Shown: positions 1 through 8,239, numbered from the stretch's first letter. The stretch is 64,000 nt of DNA from Oceanispirochaeta sp. M1 (GCF_003346715.1 NZ_QQPQ01000005.1:124001-188000); one strand, 5' to 3'. The notes: generated by a model from the letters alone, not told the origin. Numbers and translations are program-made.

Positions 1-638
1 ATTGTTATATGCTTAAACTGTTTCACAGGGCTGGCACCGTCTATCTGACTGGCCTCATAATACATGGTCGGTATAGTCTGGAGTCCCGCCAGATAAATAA
101 CCATGGAGACACCGCAGAACTGAACAGTATTCACAAAGACGATAAGAGATATGGCCCGGCGCCCCTTAGCCAGCCAGTCCAGAGGATCCATTCCCACAAG
201 AGCCAGGACATCATTGAGAGCCCCATAGCGGTACTGAAACATGAAGTACCACATATAACCCATAATAACGGGAGCGATAAGAACCGGAAGATAGATAAAG
301 GTCCGTGCAAAATTCCTTCCGAATATCATCTTATTCAAAAGAAGAGCATAGAGCAGACCGAGGATCTGCTGGAACAAAGTACTGCCGAATCCATAGATCA
401 TGGTATTCCAGGATGCAGTGTACATATTTTTATCCTGGATTAGATAGATGAAATTCTTAAACCCCACATAGTCATAACTCTGGGAGAATCCATTCCAGTT
501 GGTAAAGGCGATTCTGATCCCCTCCAGAAAAGGATATACGATAAAGACAGTAAAAAGCAGTACCGCCGGAATGTACATGAAATTGGTAAAGTGTGGATGC
601 TTAGATAAGGCTCTGGCTTTATTCTGAATCAGATTCAT
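1..638 (-). CDS. Sugar ABC transporter permease, MalF/UgpA type (partial, C-terminus beyond the window)
   Basis: This is an inner-membrane permease subunit of a binding-protein-dependent carbohydrate importer. About 212 residues are visible. It has an N-terminal membrane segment (MYIPAVLLFTVFIVYPF), several further hydrophobic spans, and the start of the cytoplasmic EAA loop (EASQIDGASPVKQFKHITI) that contacts the ATPase, which ends at the left window edge. The ATG at 638 is chosen because AAGGA lies just upstream; a nearby ATG at 645 is in another frame and soon stops. It follows the binding-protein gene by about 60 bp, so it should be in the same operon. A MalG-type partner is expected beyond the edge. 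Substrate is inferred only from the adjacent GH4 enzyme. Confidence 0.93.
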   Translation of the reverse strand, partial: MNLIQNKARALSKHPHFTNFMYIPAVLLFTVFIVYPFLEGIRIAFTNWNGFSQSYDYVGFKNFIYLIQDKNMYTASWNTMIYGFGSTLFQQILGLLYALLLNKMIFGRNFARTFIYLPVLIAPVIMGYMWYFMFQYRYGALNDVLALVGMDPLDWLAKGRRAISLIVFVNTVQFCGVSMVIYLAGLQTIPTMYYEASQIDGASPVKQFKHIT

Positions 639-661
639 TCATCATTTCCTTGAAATTGTTA

Positions 662-690
662 TTACCGGGAGATACAGGCTCCCCCGGTAA
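662..690 (-). other. Intercistronic hairpin between binding-protein and permease genes
   Basis: Read on the minus strand, TTACCGGG...CTCCCGGTAA can form a GC-rich stem of about 10 bp with a bulge and short loop. There is no strong U-tract after it, so it is not a clear terminator. It sits just after the binding-protein stop and before the permease Shine-Dalgarno. In malE-malF and similar operons such hairpins protect the upstream message from 3' decay and so raise binding protein over permease; the same role here is inference. Confidence 0.5.
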
Positions 691-698
691 AGAATAGG

Positions 699-1949
699 TT
701 ATTTATACATCCTGGTGAAGTCTTCCTTCATTTTGGCTGCAGCGTCTTCGGTACTCATGTCACCCGAAAGTATTCCAGCTCCGGTAGAGCACATGGTGTC
801 CCACATCCCGCTGGGGAGAAAGGCTCTGTCAAAGTAGGGAAAGGCGGAAGCATCGGCCCATTTAATATAGTCAGCCTTCAGTTTACCCGTATCGCTTTCC
901 GCATCGATCAGGCCGGCAGGGATTCCATTTGATCCCGCAATTTTAGCCGCATTTTCGGCAATTGCCAGAAAGTCCAGGAATGTTTTACAGGCTTCTGCAT
1001 TGGGAGTATCTTTCCAGATTCCGACAGTGCTTCGTTCACCGGAAATCAGACTGGGAGAATCACCTTCATAATAGGCGGGAACGGGGAAGAATCCCAGATC
1101 GGCCTTGGGATTAAAGGTCCAGGCTTCTGCCAGAACATAATTTCCAAGGAAGGTGAAAGCTGCATCACCCACGGCAAGGGCTCTTGCCGAATCACTGTAG
1201 GTGGATGTCAGGTTATCGACATTAAGGTAACCATTTTCATTCATTTCCTTCATCAGACCAGCCAGGATTTCCCATTTATCCGTATCAAAGCTTCCGTTGA
1301 CCAGTTCATCACCACTGTAATTATTGGGGTCGGTAACATAGACCGCAGGAGCAGCCCAGTCAAAGAAGTTACCTACAGTCCAGGAATCTTTTCCACCGAT
1401 ATGAACAGGAGTAACACCCATGGCCTTGACCTTGTCCATGGCGGCATATAGATCTTTCCATGTTTTTAAATCTTCCACTTTTACTCCGGCATCAGCCAGA
1501 ATTGTCTTATTATATGCCACACCGGCCATGTCTACATCGACAGGAAGAACATAAATATGTCCCTGATCATCAGTGACAACAGGTTTGATTGCGGGATGAA
1601 GCCTGGAGACCCACTCCTGATCTTCCAGAGGCATCAGGTATTCGCTGTAGCGGAGTACAGACCATCCATGAGTAGACCACATATCGGGCAGATCATTGGT
1701 GGCCATTTTGGACTTCATAAGTGCTTCATAGTCGGAAGTACCGGAGATCAGGTCAATTTTGATACTTGGATTGGCACTGTGGAAATCTGCAATCACTTCT
1801 TCAAAGGCCGCCGTTACGGCTTCGGTGGACTGAAAGTTCAGCATCAGAGTGAGAGTAGTTGCCTCTGAATCCTGCTGTCCTGCAGCAAATACGGTGCTTC
1901 CTGCCATCAGGCAAAGAGCAATAAGCAAACTTGTTTTCAATATCTTCAT
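699..1949 (-). CDS. Extracellular sugar-binding protein of an ABC importer (family 1)
   Basis: 416 residues, a usual size for family 1 solute-binding proteins of MalE/UgpB type. The N-terminus is a signal peptide (MKILKTSLLIALCLMAGSTVFA) with no lipobox cysteine, so the product should be released to the periplasm. The mature protein has the family pattern: an early TLTLMLNFQS strand, a VAYNKTILADAGV segment and a late NGIPA loop. A hairpin and an AAGGAG site lie upstream on the minus strand. It lies between the GH4 glycosidase and the permease gene, all on one strand, which points to an alpha-galactoside or similar oligosaccharide ligand; the exact sugar cannot be read from sequence. Confidence 0.93.
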   Translation of the reverse strand: MKILKTSLLIALCLMAGSTVFAAGQQDSEATTLTLMLNFQSTEAVTAAFEEVIADFHSANPSIKIDLISGTSDYEALMKSKMATNDLPDMWSTHGWSVLRYSEYLMPLEDQEWVSRLHPAIKPVVTDDQGHIYVLPVDVDMAGVAYNKTILADAGVKVEDLKTWKDLYAAMDKVKAMGVTPVHIGGKDSWTVGNFFDWAAPAVYVTDPNNYSGDELVNGSFDTDKWEILAGLMKEMNENGYLNVDNLTSTYSDSARALAVGDAAFTFLGNYVLAEAWTFNPKADLGFFPVPAYYEGDSPSLISGERSTVGIWKDTPNAEACKTFLDFLAIAENAAKIAGSNGIPAGLIDAESDTGKLKADYIKWADASAFPYFDRAFLPSGMWDTMCSTGAGILSGDMSTEDAAAKMKEDFTRMYK

Positions 1950-1962
1950 AGAAACTCCTTTT

Positions 1963-1977
1963 TCCGGTTAAACCGGA
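1963..1977 (-). other. Small perfect hairpin upstream of the binding-protein gene
   Basis: TCCGGTTTAACCGGA on the minus strand is a perfect short inverted repeat just before the AAAGGAG of the binding-protein gene. A second hairpin lies immediately 5' of it. Together they could modulate 5'-end stability or translation of the distal genes; this role is inferred. Confidence 0.4.
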
Positions 1978-1985
1978 TTATCTTC

Positions 1986-2007
1986 ACCGGGTCGAAATAT
2001 ACCCGGT
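1986..2007 (-). other. Hairpin between GH4 and binding-protein genes
   Basis: ACCGGGT ... ACCCGGT is a perfect 7-bp stem with an 8-nt loop directly after the GH4 stop codon. No T-run follows, so it is more likely an mRNA processing or stabilising structure than a terminator. It forms a double hairpin with the inverted repeat at 1963-1977. Confidence 0.45.
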
Positions 2008-2018
2008 AGAATACTTAA

Positions 2019-3344
2019 TTACTGATACTCAGGCATCCAGGGCCTATGAGCATCGAAGAGCTCGTCACAGAGATCAATGATTTTCTCCGGTGGCAGCTCC
2101 GCAGATGTATGAGGGTCCAGAAGAGCAGCCTGGTACACTGTCTCCTTTTTCCGGGTAAGAGCGGCTTCAATTGTTGTGAGGTGAACATTTATATTGCTCT
2201 GATTCAGGGCAGCACACTGTACAGGAAGTGCTCCCGATTCTACCGGCTGGATACCGTTTCCATCGATAAGACAGGGGACTTCGACAACTGCTTCAGCGGG
2301 AAGATTTGTAATATAATTCTTTTTGTTCAGAACATTCCCATGAATACATATGGCCTGGTCTGTAAGAACGGCATTCATTATGTCGGCCCCATATTCTGAG
2401 GTTTTCAGATGCTCAGGGGTTTTGCCGCTCAGGAGTTCACTCCTTCGTTCATTCCATTCTTCAATCTGAGTGATACAACGCCGTGGATATTCATCCAGAG
2501 GAATGTTGAAATCTTCAATAAACTCGGGGGATCCGGATCTGATCCAGTATGGAGTATATTCGCTGAAATGCTCTGAGGATTCTGTGATGTAATATCCGAA
2601 ATATTTCATCATCTCAAATCGGATCATATCGTCATGGGTCTCATCCCTGTTTTTCTTCTCAGCCCTTGCTTTTATTTCAGGATAAAGATCTTTACTGCCA
2701 TCCCGGATATCCAGAAGCCAGGCCATGTGATTGATCCCGGCGATCTTCCATCTGAGGTCATTTGCCTTCATACCCAACTCCTCAAGGAGATGAGAGGCAC
2801 AGACCTGTACGGAATGACAGAGTCCCACAGTTTGAATTGTTGAAACTTTCTGTACAGCACCGGTGACGATACTCATGGGATTGGTATAATTCAGCAGTAA
2901 TGCATCAGGGCAGACTTCTTCCATGTCACGGACAAAATCCAGCATAACAGGGATGGTTCTGAGTCCTCTGAAAATCCCACCGATGCCTATGGTGTCGGCA
3001 ATTGTCTGACGGAGACCATATTTCCGTGGAATCTCAAAGTCGGCAATTGTAGCAGGATCATAACCGCCGACCTGTATGGCATTAAAGACAAAATCAGCCT
3101 GTGCCAGTGCTTCCTTTCTTTTAGCTTCCCCCAAATAAGTACGGACAGATGCCCTCCCATCATTGAGGCTGCGGTTCAAGGATTCGATAAGTATTCCTGA
3201 TTCTTCAAGACGCTGTGCATTAATATCATAAAGGGAGATTTCGGCATCTTTCAGACTTTCAAACAAGAGAGCATCCCCAATCACATTTTTTACAAAGATT
3301 GTGCTGCCTGCTCCCATAAATGTTATTTTTGTTCTTTTATTCAT
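2019..3344 (-). CDS. GH4 family glycosidase, probably alpha-galactosidase (MelA-like)
   Basis: 441 residues. GH4 enzymes use NAD+ and a divalent metal to cleave glycosides by a redox-elimination mechanism in the cytoplasm. The N-terminal Rossmann motif (ITFMGAGS, residues 7-14), NYTNP (152-156), the metal-ligand segment CHSV (176-179) and GINHMAW (203-209) are all present. As known for the family, CHSV is typical of alpha-galactosidases, while 6-phospho-glucosidases carry CDMP or CNVP, so an unphosphorylated alpha-galactoside is the likely substrate. That fits import by an ABC system rather than a PTS. It is first in the visible operon, with a LacI-type operator-like site upstream. Confidence 0.88.
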   Translation of the reverse strand: MNKRTKITFMGAGSTIFVKNVIGDALLFESLKDAEISLYDINAQRLEESGILIESLNRSLNDGRASVRTYLGEAKRKEALAQADFVFNAIQVGGYDPATIADFEIPRKYGLRQTIADTIGIGGIFRGLRTIPVMLDFVRDMEEVCPDALLLNYTNPMSIVTGAVQKVSTIQTVGLCHSVQVCASHLLEELGMKANDLRWKIAGINHMAWLLDIRDGSKDLYPEIKARAEKKNRDETHDDMIRFEMMKYFGYYITESSEHFSEYTPYWIRSGSPEFIEDFNIPLDEYPRRCITQIEEWNERRSELLSGKTPEHLKTSEYGADIMNAVLTDQAICIHGNVLNKKNYITNLPAEAVVEVPCLIDGNGIQPVESGALPVQCAALNQSNINVHLTTIEAALTRKKETVYQAALLDPHTSAELPPEKIIDLCDELFDAHRPWMPEYQ

Positions 3345-3370
3345 ATATTTTTCTCTTACTGTAATATTTC

Positions 3371-3383
3371 TGTAAACGTTTTA
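3371..3383 (-). promoter_or_regulatory. LacI/CcpA-type operator-like site upstream of the GH4 gene
   Basis: TGTAAACGTTTTA has the central CG dyad and arms of LacI-family operators such as TGTAAACGTTTACA, with a mismatch at the right end. It lies about 30 bp upstream of the GH4 start. The neighbouring regulator has a LacI-type sensor domain but a GntR DNA-binding domain, so this site may belong to a different, global regulator. Confidence 0.4.
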
Positions 3384-3384
3384 A

Positions 3385-3399
3385 GGTATTTTACATACC
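3385..3399 (-). promoter_or_regulatory. Palindrome, candidate operator for the GntR-type regulator
   Basis: GGTATTTTACATACC is an inverted repeat with GGTA/TACC arms separated by 7 bp, in the promoter region of the GH4 operon and adjacent to the LacI-like site. The position suits repression of the sugar operon. Assignment to the neighbouring regulator is inference from proximity. Confidence 0.35.
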
Positions 3400-3525
3400 A
3401 TTTAAAAATCTGTCAACATAAAGAATTTCAATGAGTATATAATCAATAGAACTCTGGATTGGAAATCAGGAAAAAGAGCTGTATAAACTTAAATATTTTA
3501 TTTACGTGAAAGGAAATAGTATAAA

Positions 3526-4596
3526 TCAGGTCTTGCGGCGAATAAATTCGGTGGCAACGATCTTCTGAAGGGGATTTTCTTTTTTTCCGGCCATATGCAA
3601 GACCATCTCCACAGCCTGACGGCCCATCTCTTCCAGATTTTGTTTTACAGTTGTCAGGGGAAAATAGATCGTTGTTTTATCTGTCATATCACCATAGCCG
3701 ATAAGCTGTACGTCACGTCCGGGAAGAAGTCCATTCTCAGTCAGAGCACCGACAACACCGATGGCTTCATAATCATTGGCGCAGAAAATAGCGGCGGGGG
3801 CAGAATGTTCCTGCAGAAATGCAGAGACTGATTGATACCCTGAATAGGCGTCAAAGTCAGTATCCAGGAAAAAGAGAGACTCCCCTTCCTTCCATCCTGC
3901 TTCGGCGGAAGCTTTCTTAATCCCGGACAGCTTGAGATTGGCATTGTATTGATAATCCCGGCCCTTGAGGACCAGCAGAGAGCTGCAGTTCTTCTCCTGA
4001 GCAAGATAGCGTACAACTTCAGCGGTAGAGTGCTCATAATCATTAATAACAGCACAGGCACCGTCAAGCTGCCATTCAATAGTAACAAAGGGAATTTGCC
4101 TGGCGGCCCGCAAACAGGCGGTACGTACCGAGTCAAAGGCCTCTTCAATAAAGATGACCCCGTCCTGGCACTTAACAGCCTCTTCCAGGTCCTCTATGGT
4201 TTTCCAGTCCCACACCAGTTTATCAGTATTGAGACTGTGCATTTTAATTTCAATGGATTTTTCGGCCAGGGCTTCATAGATTCCATTCAGGATTTCCATA
4301 AAAAAGGAGAGCCTGGTTGATGGAAGAAAGATGTGTATGGCCTTGAGTCCGCTGTCCTCTCTGGGAGAGATAAAACTCCCCTTTCCCGGGAGGCTGTAGA
4401 TCAGACCCTCATTTTTGAGTTCATTAAGAACACGCTGGGCAGTTGCCAGGGAGACTCCGGTAATAGATACAATTTCCCTGGCTGATGGAATAGGATCATT
4501 ATCGGCGATATCGCCTCTGGTTATGCTTTCCCGCAGCTGTCTGACGATCTGCTGGTAGGGTGGAATGCTGATACTTCTGTCTACTTCCAGTTTCAT
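3526..4596 (-). CDS. GntR-type HTH / LacI-type sensor hybrid transcriptional regulator (AraR-like architecture)
   Basis: 356 residues. Residues 1-75 are a winged-helix GntR domain (PPYQQIVRQLRESITRG, then DPIPSAREI and SLATAQRVLNELKNEGLIY). The remaining roughly 280 residues form a periplasmic-binding-protein-like sensor (AIHIFLPSTR, PAAIFCANDYEAIGVVGAL, LTTVKQNLEEMGRQAVEM). This is the AraR arrangement, in which sugar binding to the C-terminal domain releases DNA. It lies upstream of the GH4 and transport genes on the same strand, with a 180-bp gap containing two operator-like palindromes, so it most likely controls that operon. The inducer is unknown. Confidence 0.9.
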   Translation of the reverse strand: MKLEVDRSISIPPYQQIVRQLRESITRGDIADNDPIPSAREIVSITGVSLATAQRVLNELKNEGLIYSLPGKGSFISPREDSGLKAIHIFLPSTRLSFFMEILNGIYEALAEKSIEIKMHSLNTDKLVWDWKTIEDLEEAVKCQDGVIFIEEAFDSVRTACLRAARQIPFVTIEWQLDGACAVINDYEHSTAEVVRYLAQEKNCSSLLVLKGRDYQYNANLKLSGIKKASAEAGWKEGESLFFLDTDFDAYSGYQSVSAFLQEHSAPAAIFCANDYEAIGVVGALTENGLLPGRDVQLIGYGDMTDKTTIYFPLTTVKQNLEEMGRQAVEMVLHMAGKKENPLQKIVATEFIRRKT

Positions 4597-4658
4597 GACC
4601 TGATCCCCGGGCGCTTTGAGCCCTGATTCAACATTTGTTGCTTCAATAATAATAAATT

Positions 4659-4672
4659 GTGTTCTAAAACAC
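4659..4672. promoter_or_regulatory. Near-perfect palindrome upstream of the regulator gene
   Basis: GTGTTCTAAAACAC is an inverted repeat (GTGTT/AACAC arms, 4-bp centre) about 65 bp upstream of the GntR/LacI regulator start, in an AT-rich intergenic region between divergent genes. It could be an autoregulatory operator; no other copy was noticed nearby. Confidence 0.3.
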
Positions 4673-4803
4673 CAAATTAGATCATCCCGGAATAAATGTC
4701 AAATCTTATAACAAAGTGTGCCTAAGTTGTGATTTATGTGATTTTTTGGATTAACTAAGATTTTTTCCGGGAAATCCTTTTAATTATTAGTTATATTGTG
4801 GAC

Positions 4804-5607
4804 ATGAAAAGAACGATCTCAATACTTTTAACACTAATGATACTGGCCGTACTGCCCCTTTCCGCGGACAGTGATCTTTTATCCTTCGATGAGCTGACAT
4901 CATTCCTCAGCCGTGACGATAAAACAACTCTCCTCAATGACGGAGAACTGACCCGTTTCCATTTTTCTACATTTGACCCCCTCCTCCTGCCTCCTGTGGA
5001 CCTGAGTGATGATCTGAGAAAAAAAACCCTGGAAAATGATCTGAATATGGGAATAGAAGGTCTATTCCTGTTCAAAGATTTTGATGTTGATGCCTATAAT
5101 GCAGATCCTGAAAAAGTAAAACTGAAACTCTATAATATACTGCGATCCGTAAGCACTCTTGAAGGGACACAGTACTATTCTGCATCCCGTGGCGAAATGC
5201 GCGATCTTTTTGTGGAATCCTGGATGATTCCCGATCTGAAATCTAAAAATAAAATGATGGATGACCCCATTGTCAGCACCATTCCTGCGAGTGACAGCAT
5301 CTTTATCCATCAAAAAGATAAGAGTTTCGGTAAACATGAGTCTGAGATGGAGTATATCTATGACTCCCCGGTAATCTGGTCTGTCATTATCAACCAGACT
5401 CCCATGTACTATAAGGGATTTTTGAAAGCAATAAATCCGGAGAAGATGCAGATCCACCTTCTAGCCATGCCGACGGATGAGGGACTATTGTTTTATGGAA
5501 TAACAGCAGCGGATACATTAAATATAAAAGCCTTCAGAGAGAAGGCGAACAACTCATTCTATAACAGGGTCAAAGCCCTGTATGCCTGGTATATTTCGAA
5601 TCTCTAA
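4804..5607 (+). CDS. Exported protein of unknown function
   Basis: 267 residues from the ATG at 4804, with an alternative GTG two codons earlier at 4798. The N-terminus is a good signal peptide (MKRTISILLTLMILAVLPLSA). The mature part is hydrophilic, without cysteines, repeats or further membrane spans, so it should be periplasmic or surface-associated. I do not recognise a characterised family; the composition resembles spirochaete-restricted exported proteins. No clear Shine-Dalgarno is visible. It is divergent from the GntR regulator and convergent with slyX, so it is probably monocistronic. Confidence 0.8.
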   Translation: MKRTISILLTLMILAVLPLSADSDLLSFDELTSFLSRDDKTTLLNDGELTRFHFSTFDPLLLPPVDLSDDLRKKTLENDLNMGIEGLFLFKDFDVDAYNADPEKVKLKLYNILRSVSTLEGTQYYSASRGEMRDLFVESWMIPDLKSKNKMMDDPIVSTIPASDSIFIHQKDKSFGKHESEMEYIYDSPVIWSVIINQTPMYYKGFLKAINPEKMQIHLLAMPTDEGLLFYGITAADTLNIKAFREKANNSFYNRVKALYAWYISNL

Positions 5608-5608
5608 A

Positions 5609-5833
5609 TCAATAATGGGGAGGCCGTTCCTCAGAAGCATCAGCTGAGGCACGGTTCATCTTCCTCTCATCCATATCCTTAAGTTTATCTTCAAGGCTTG
5701 CTATTTTAAGCTGCATTATCTCTATAAGACGATCTTTCTTCATAAGCTGAAGACTCATCTGCTGTATACTGTCCTCAAGATACATTATCCGGCTGTCCAG
5801 ATTGATCATCTTGTCATCATGCTCGTTATCCAT
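5609..5833 (-). CDS. slyX: SlyX family protein
   Basis: 74 residues from the ATG at 5833, chosen because AGGAG sits 7 bp upstream; a longer reading frame to 6028 would run into the promoter region of the divergent gene. The sequence is one long coiled coil (LDSRIMYLEDSIQQMS ... LIEIMQLKIASLEDKLKDM) ending in RPPHY, matching the PPHY terminus of SlyX proteins. The cellular role of SlyX is not established. It is convergent with the exported-protein gene, with the two stops almost abutting. Confidence 0.85.
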   Translation of the reverse strand: MDNEHDDKMINLDSRIMYLEDSIQQMSLQLMKKDRLIEIMQLKIASLEDKLKDMDERKMNRASADASEERPPHY

Positions 5834-5975
5834 CTGACACTCCTTAAGATAATTACGGCAAAACCAATCCAATATTAGCGCCGTCTCAGGCTTATCATAT
5901 TGAATTAGCTGATAATCTCCAATAGTATAAATATTGATTAGTTCTATTTTTAAAAAATTACAGCCGGAGGAATAA

Positions 5976-6860
5976 ATGAATATAAAGAATATCGCCTGGA
6001 TTGGTACAGGAGTCATGGGACGTTCCATGTGTCTTCACCTTATGGATAAGGGTTATGAAATATCTGTCTATAACAGAACAAAATCCAAGGCAGACGATCT
6101 AATTGCCGCAGGGGCAAAGTGGTGTGATTCACCGGGAGAGGCTGCATCAGGTGCAGATGTTATTTTTACAATTGTAGGATATCCGAAGGATGTGGAAACC
6201 GTCATTCTCGGTGAAAACGGAGTCCTTGATAATGCAAAAAAGGGTGCTGTCATTGTAGATATGACCACCAGCGAACCTTCACTGGCTGTTAAAATTGCAG
6301 AGAAAGCTGCTGCCGTGAACGTAGGTTCAATTGATGCACCCGTCTCAGGCGGAGATCTGGGAGCCAGAAACGGAACCCTGGCTATCATGTGCGGCGGGGA
6401 TAAGAATGTATTTGATACGGTCCTTCCCCTGATGGAAGCCTTCGGAAAAAATATAAAACTTATGGGTGCCGCCGGAGCCGGTCAGCATACAAAGATGTGC
6501 AACCAGATTCTGATTGCCACAAATATGATCGGTGTTGTTGAATCACTGCTTTACGGGCATAAGGCCGGAATGGATATGAATGAGATCATTGATGTTATCG
6601 GAAGCGGTGCAGCTGCATCCTGGTCCATAAACAATCTTGGACGCCGTATTGCCGATGGAAATTTTGATCCCGGTTTCTTTATCAAGCATTTTGTCAAAGA
6701 TATGGGGATAGCACTCAAAGAAGCTCAGGCCATGAATCTCTCTCTACCCGGTCTTGCCATGGCCAACCAGTTCTATACTGCTGCCATGGCTCAGGGTCTC
6801 CAAGACATGGGAACTCAGGGGCTCTACAAGGTCTTTGAAGGCATGAACAGTCCCGGGTAG
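5976..6860 (+). CDS. NAD(P)-dependent beta-hydroxyacid dehydrogenase (3-hydroxyisobutyrate dehydrogenase / tartronate semialdehyde reductase family)
   Basis: 294 residues, full length for the family. The N-terminal Rossmann motif is IAWIGTGVMGRSM (residues 6-18). The substrate signature is DAPVSGGDLGARNGTLAIM and the catalytic lysine lies in GAAGAGQHTKMCNQ. The C-terminal all-alpha domain carries FIKHFVKDMGIALKEA. These enzymes interconvert a 3-hydroxy acid and its semialdehyde in the cytosol; the specific substrate cannot be told from sequence. A GGAGG ribosome binding site lies 6-7 bp before the ATG. Its stop codon directly abuts a GC-rich tandem repeat. Confidence 0.92.
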   Translation: MNIKNIAWIGTGVMGRSMCLHLMDKGYEISVYNRTKSKADDLIAAGAKWCDSPGEAASGADVIFTIVGYPKDVETVILGENGVLDNAKKGAVIVDMTTSEPSLAVKIAEKAAAVNVGSIDAPVSGGDLGARNGTLAIMCGGDKNVFDTVLPLMEAFGKNIKLMGAAGAGQHTKMCNQILIATNMIGVVESLLYGHKAGMDMNEIIDVIGSGAAASWSINNLGRRIADGNFDPGFFIKHFVKDMGIALKEAQAMNLSLPGLAMANQFYTAAMAQGLQDMGTQGLYKVFEGMNSPG

Positions 6861-6982
6861 CATGGGCGAGCAGCAAGCGCAGCTTGTGACCAGCCCCCGG
6901 CAGCATGGGCGAGCAGCAAGCGCAGCTTGTGACCAGCCCCCGGCAGCATGGGCGAGCAGCAAGCGCAGCTTGTGACCAGCCC
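6859..6982. repeat. 43-bp GC-rich direct tandem repeat, three copies
   Basis: The unit starts AGCATGGGCGAGCAGCAAGC and recurs at 6859, 6902 and 6945 with no visible mismatch until the third copy diverges at its end. Each unit contains the inverted repeat CAAGC-GCA-GCTTG and flanking GGGC/GCCC, so each can form a hairpin. The array begins inside the TAG stop of the dehydrogenase gene. No variable spacers separate the units, so it is not a CRISPR array. It is more GC-rich than the flanking DNA. Confidence 0.9.
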
Positions 6983-7103
6983 TGCCTGACAGAACAGATA
7001 TTTGAAAAGATTTACCATATGACATATTTCTCTGTTGATCCTGTATGGTCTTGGTGATTATTATAACGCCAATATAAAAAGTAATGAGGAAAATATAATA
7101 ATT

Positions 7104-7397
7104 ATGGAAAAAATCGAGTATACCCCGGAAGGGACCTGCTCCAAGAAAATCAGTATCGTCCTTGAGGACGATCGGGTAACATCGCTTGATTTTAAAATGG
7201 GCTGTCCCGGCAACCTGCAGGCTGTTAAAGCCCTGGTTGAAGGGATGAAGAGAGAAGATGTCATAGCCAGACTGAAAGGGATCAACTGCTATGGAAAAGG
7301 GACATCCTGTCCCGACCAGCTGGCAATTGCCCTTTCAGGACAGGATGCAAAGGATGCTCAGAAAGATCAGGACACTGACGAATCAGAAGCCTGCTGA
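7104..7397 (+). CDS. TSCPD domain protein (TIGR03905-like)
   Basis: 97 residues from the ATG at 7104. It carries GTCSKKISI, a MGCPGNLQAV segment and the signature GTSCPDQLAIAL near the end, with four conserved cysteines. The TSCPD domain also occurs at the C-terminus of B12-dependent ribonucleotide reductases; stand-alone members are of unknown function, with metal binding through the cysteines likely. A GAGGA lies somewhat far (about 13 bp) upstream. Its 3' end overlaps the convergent FAD-subunit gene by about 31 bp. Confidence 0.85.
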   Translation: MEKIEYTPEGTCSKKISIVLEDDRVTSLDFKMGCPGNLQAVKALVEGMKREDVIARLKGINCYGKGTSCPDQLAIALSGQDAKDAQKDQDTDESEAC

Positions 7398-8239
7398 ATA
7401 AAGGCATCCAATAACTTGAGGGCCGTACGTTTCCGATAGAAGGCAGTTGAACGCTGATCATCTATGGGCCGGACGGCCTTTTCAAATTCAAGGCGCACAT
7501 CTTTCCACACAGAACCCAGTTCATCCAGGCTGACACCCTTTAGTTTATCTTCGGCATCCTTTAGACGGACAACAGTGGCTGCAACGGCACCCAGGGCCAT
7601 ACGGATATCCTTTAAACGGCCGTCTTCACACTCCGCCCAGAAACAGACAGAGAGCTTGGAAAGGGCGTTGGCCTTTCTTGTTCCGACTTTTCTATAACTC
7701 AGGATACCCTGCTTTTCTTTCTTAATAAAATCGAGAGGGATACGGACTGATTCAATCAGTTCATTATCTTTCAAATCTGTCTTACCGGGACCCGTAATAA
7801 AATCCCGTATAGACACAATCCGGCTGCCATTCTGAGAAATCAGATTCACTTCCGCATCCATAATCAAAAGAGGAGGGATGGAATCGGCAGCTGGAGAAGC
7901 ATTCTGAATATTGCCCGCAAGTGTCGCCAGGTTCCTCAGTGAGGGAGCGGCAATTTCATCCAGAGCCAGGGCCAGACAGCGGGGGATTCTTTCATCCTCG
8001 ATAACAGAGTTGAGAGGCAGAGCTCCGCCGATACAAAGATATCCCTCTTCTTCTCTTATATAGTGCAGATCTTTCAGCTGCTGCACTGACATTACAGATC
8101 CGGGAATATTTGCAGGAAGACTGCTCCAGTTCTCATATCGGACCATAAGATCTGTTCCACCCGCCAGAGGTATAGCATGATGCTCGGCTCTTAAAACAAG
8201 GGCTTCATCCACTGATTCAGGATAATAAAAATCTACCAT
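7367..8239 (-). CDS. Molybdenum hydroxylase, FAD-binding subunit (XdhB/CoxM type)
   Basis: 290 residues. The FAD-binding motifs are PLAGGTDLMVRYE near the N-terminus and NLATLAGNIQNASPAADSIP around residues 107-126, followed by the CO-dehydrogenase flavoprotein C-terminal domain. In xanthine dehydrogenase-type enzymes this subunit passes electrons from the 2Fe-2S clusters to NAD+ or another acceptor. It is the last of three same-strand genes and its start overlaps the iron-sulfur gene by 7 bp, which indicates translational coupling. Its 3' end overlaps the convergent TSCPD gene. Confidence 0.93.
   Translation of the reverse strand: MVDFYYPESVDEALVLRAEHHAIPLAGGTDLMVRYENWSSLPANIPGSVMSVQQLKDLHYIREEEGYLCIGGALPLNSVIEDERIPRCLALALDEIAAPSLRNLATLAGNIQNASPAADSIPPLLIMDAEVNLISQNGSRIVSIRDFITGPGKTDLKDNELIESVRIPLDFIKKEKQGILSYRKVGTRKANALSKLSVCFWAECEDGRLKDIRMALGAVAATVVRLKDAEDKLKGVSLDELGSVWKDVRLEFEKAVRPIDDQRSTAFYRKRTALKLLDAFIQQASDSSVS

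Noticed and set aside
1557-1868. Plus-strand frame inside the sugar-binding protein gene
   Set aside because: Shadow of a well-supported gene on the other strand, no ribosome site.
6859-6982. CRISPR array
   Set aside because: Units are directly adjacent with no variable spacers and no cas genes are present.
6715-7025. Three overlapping minus-strand reading frames with repeated AGHKLRLLLAHAA-like peptides
   Set aside because: They are translations of the 43-bp tandem repeat, without ribosome sites, and overlap the dehydrogenase gene.
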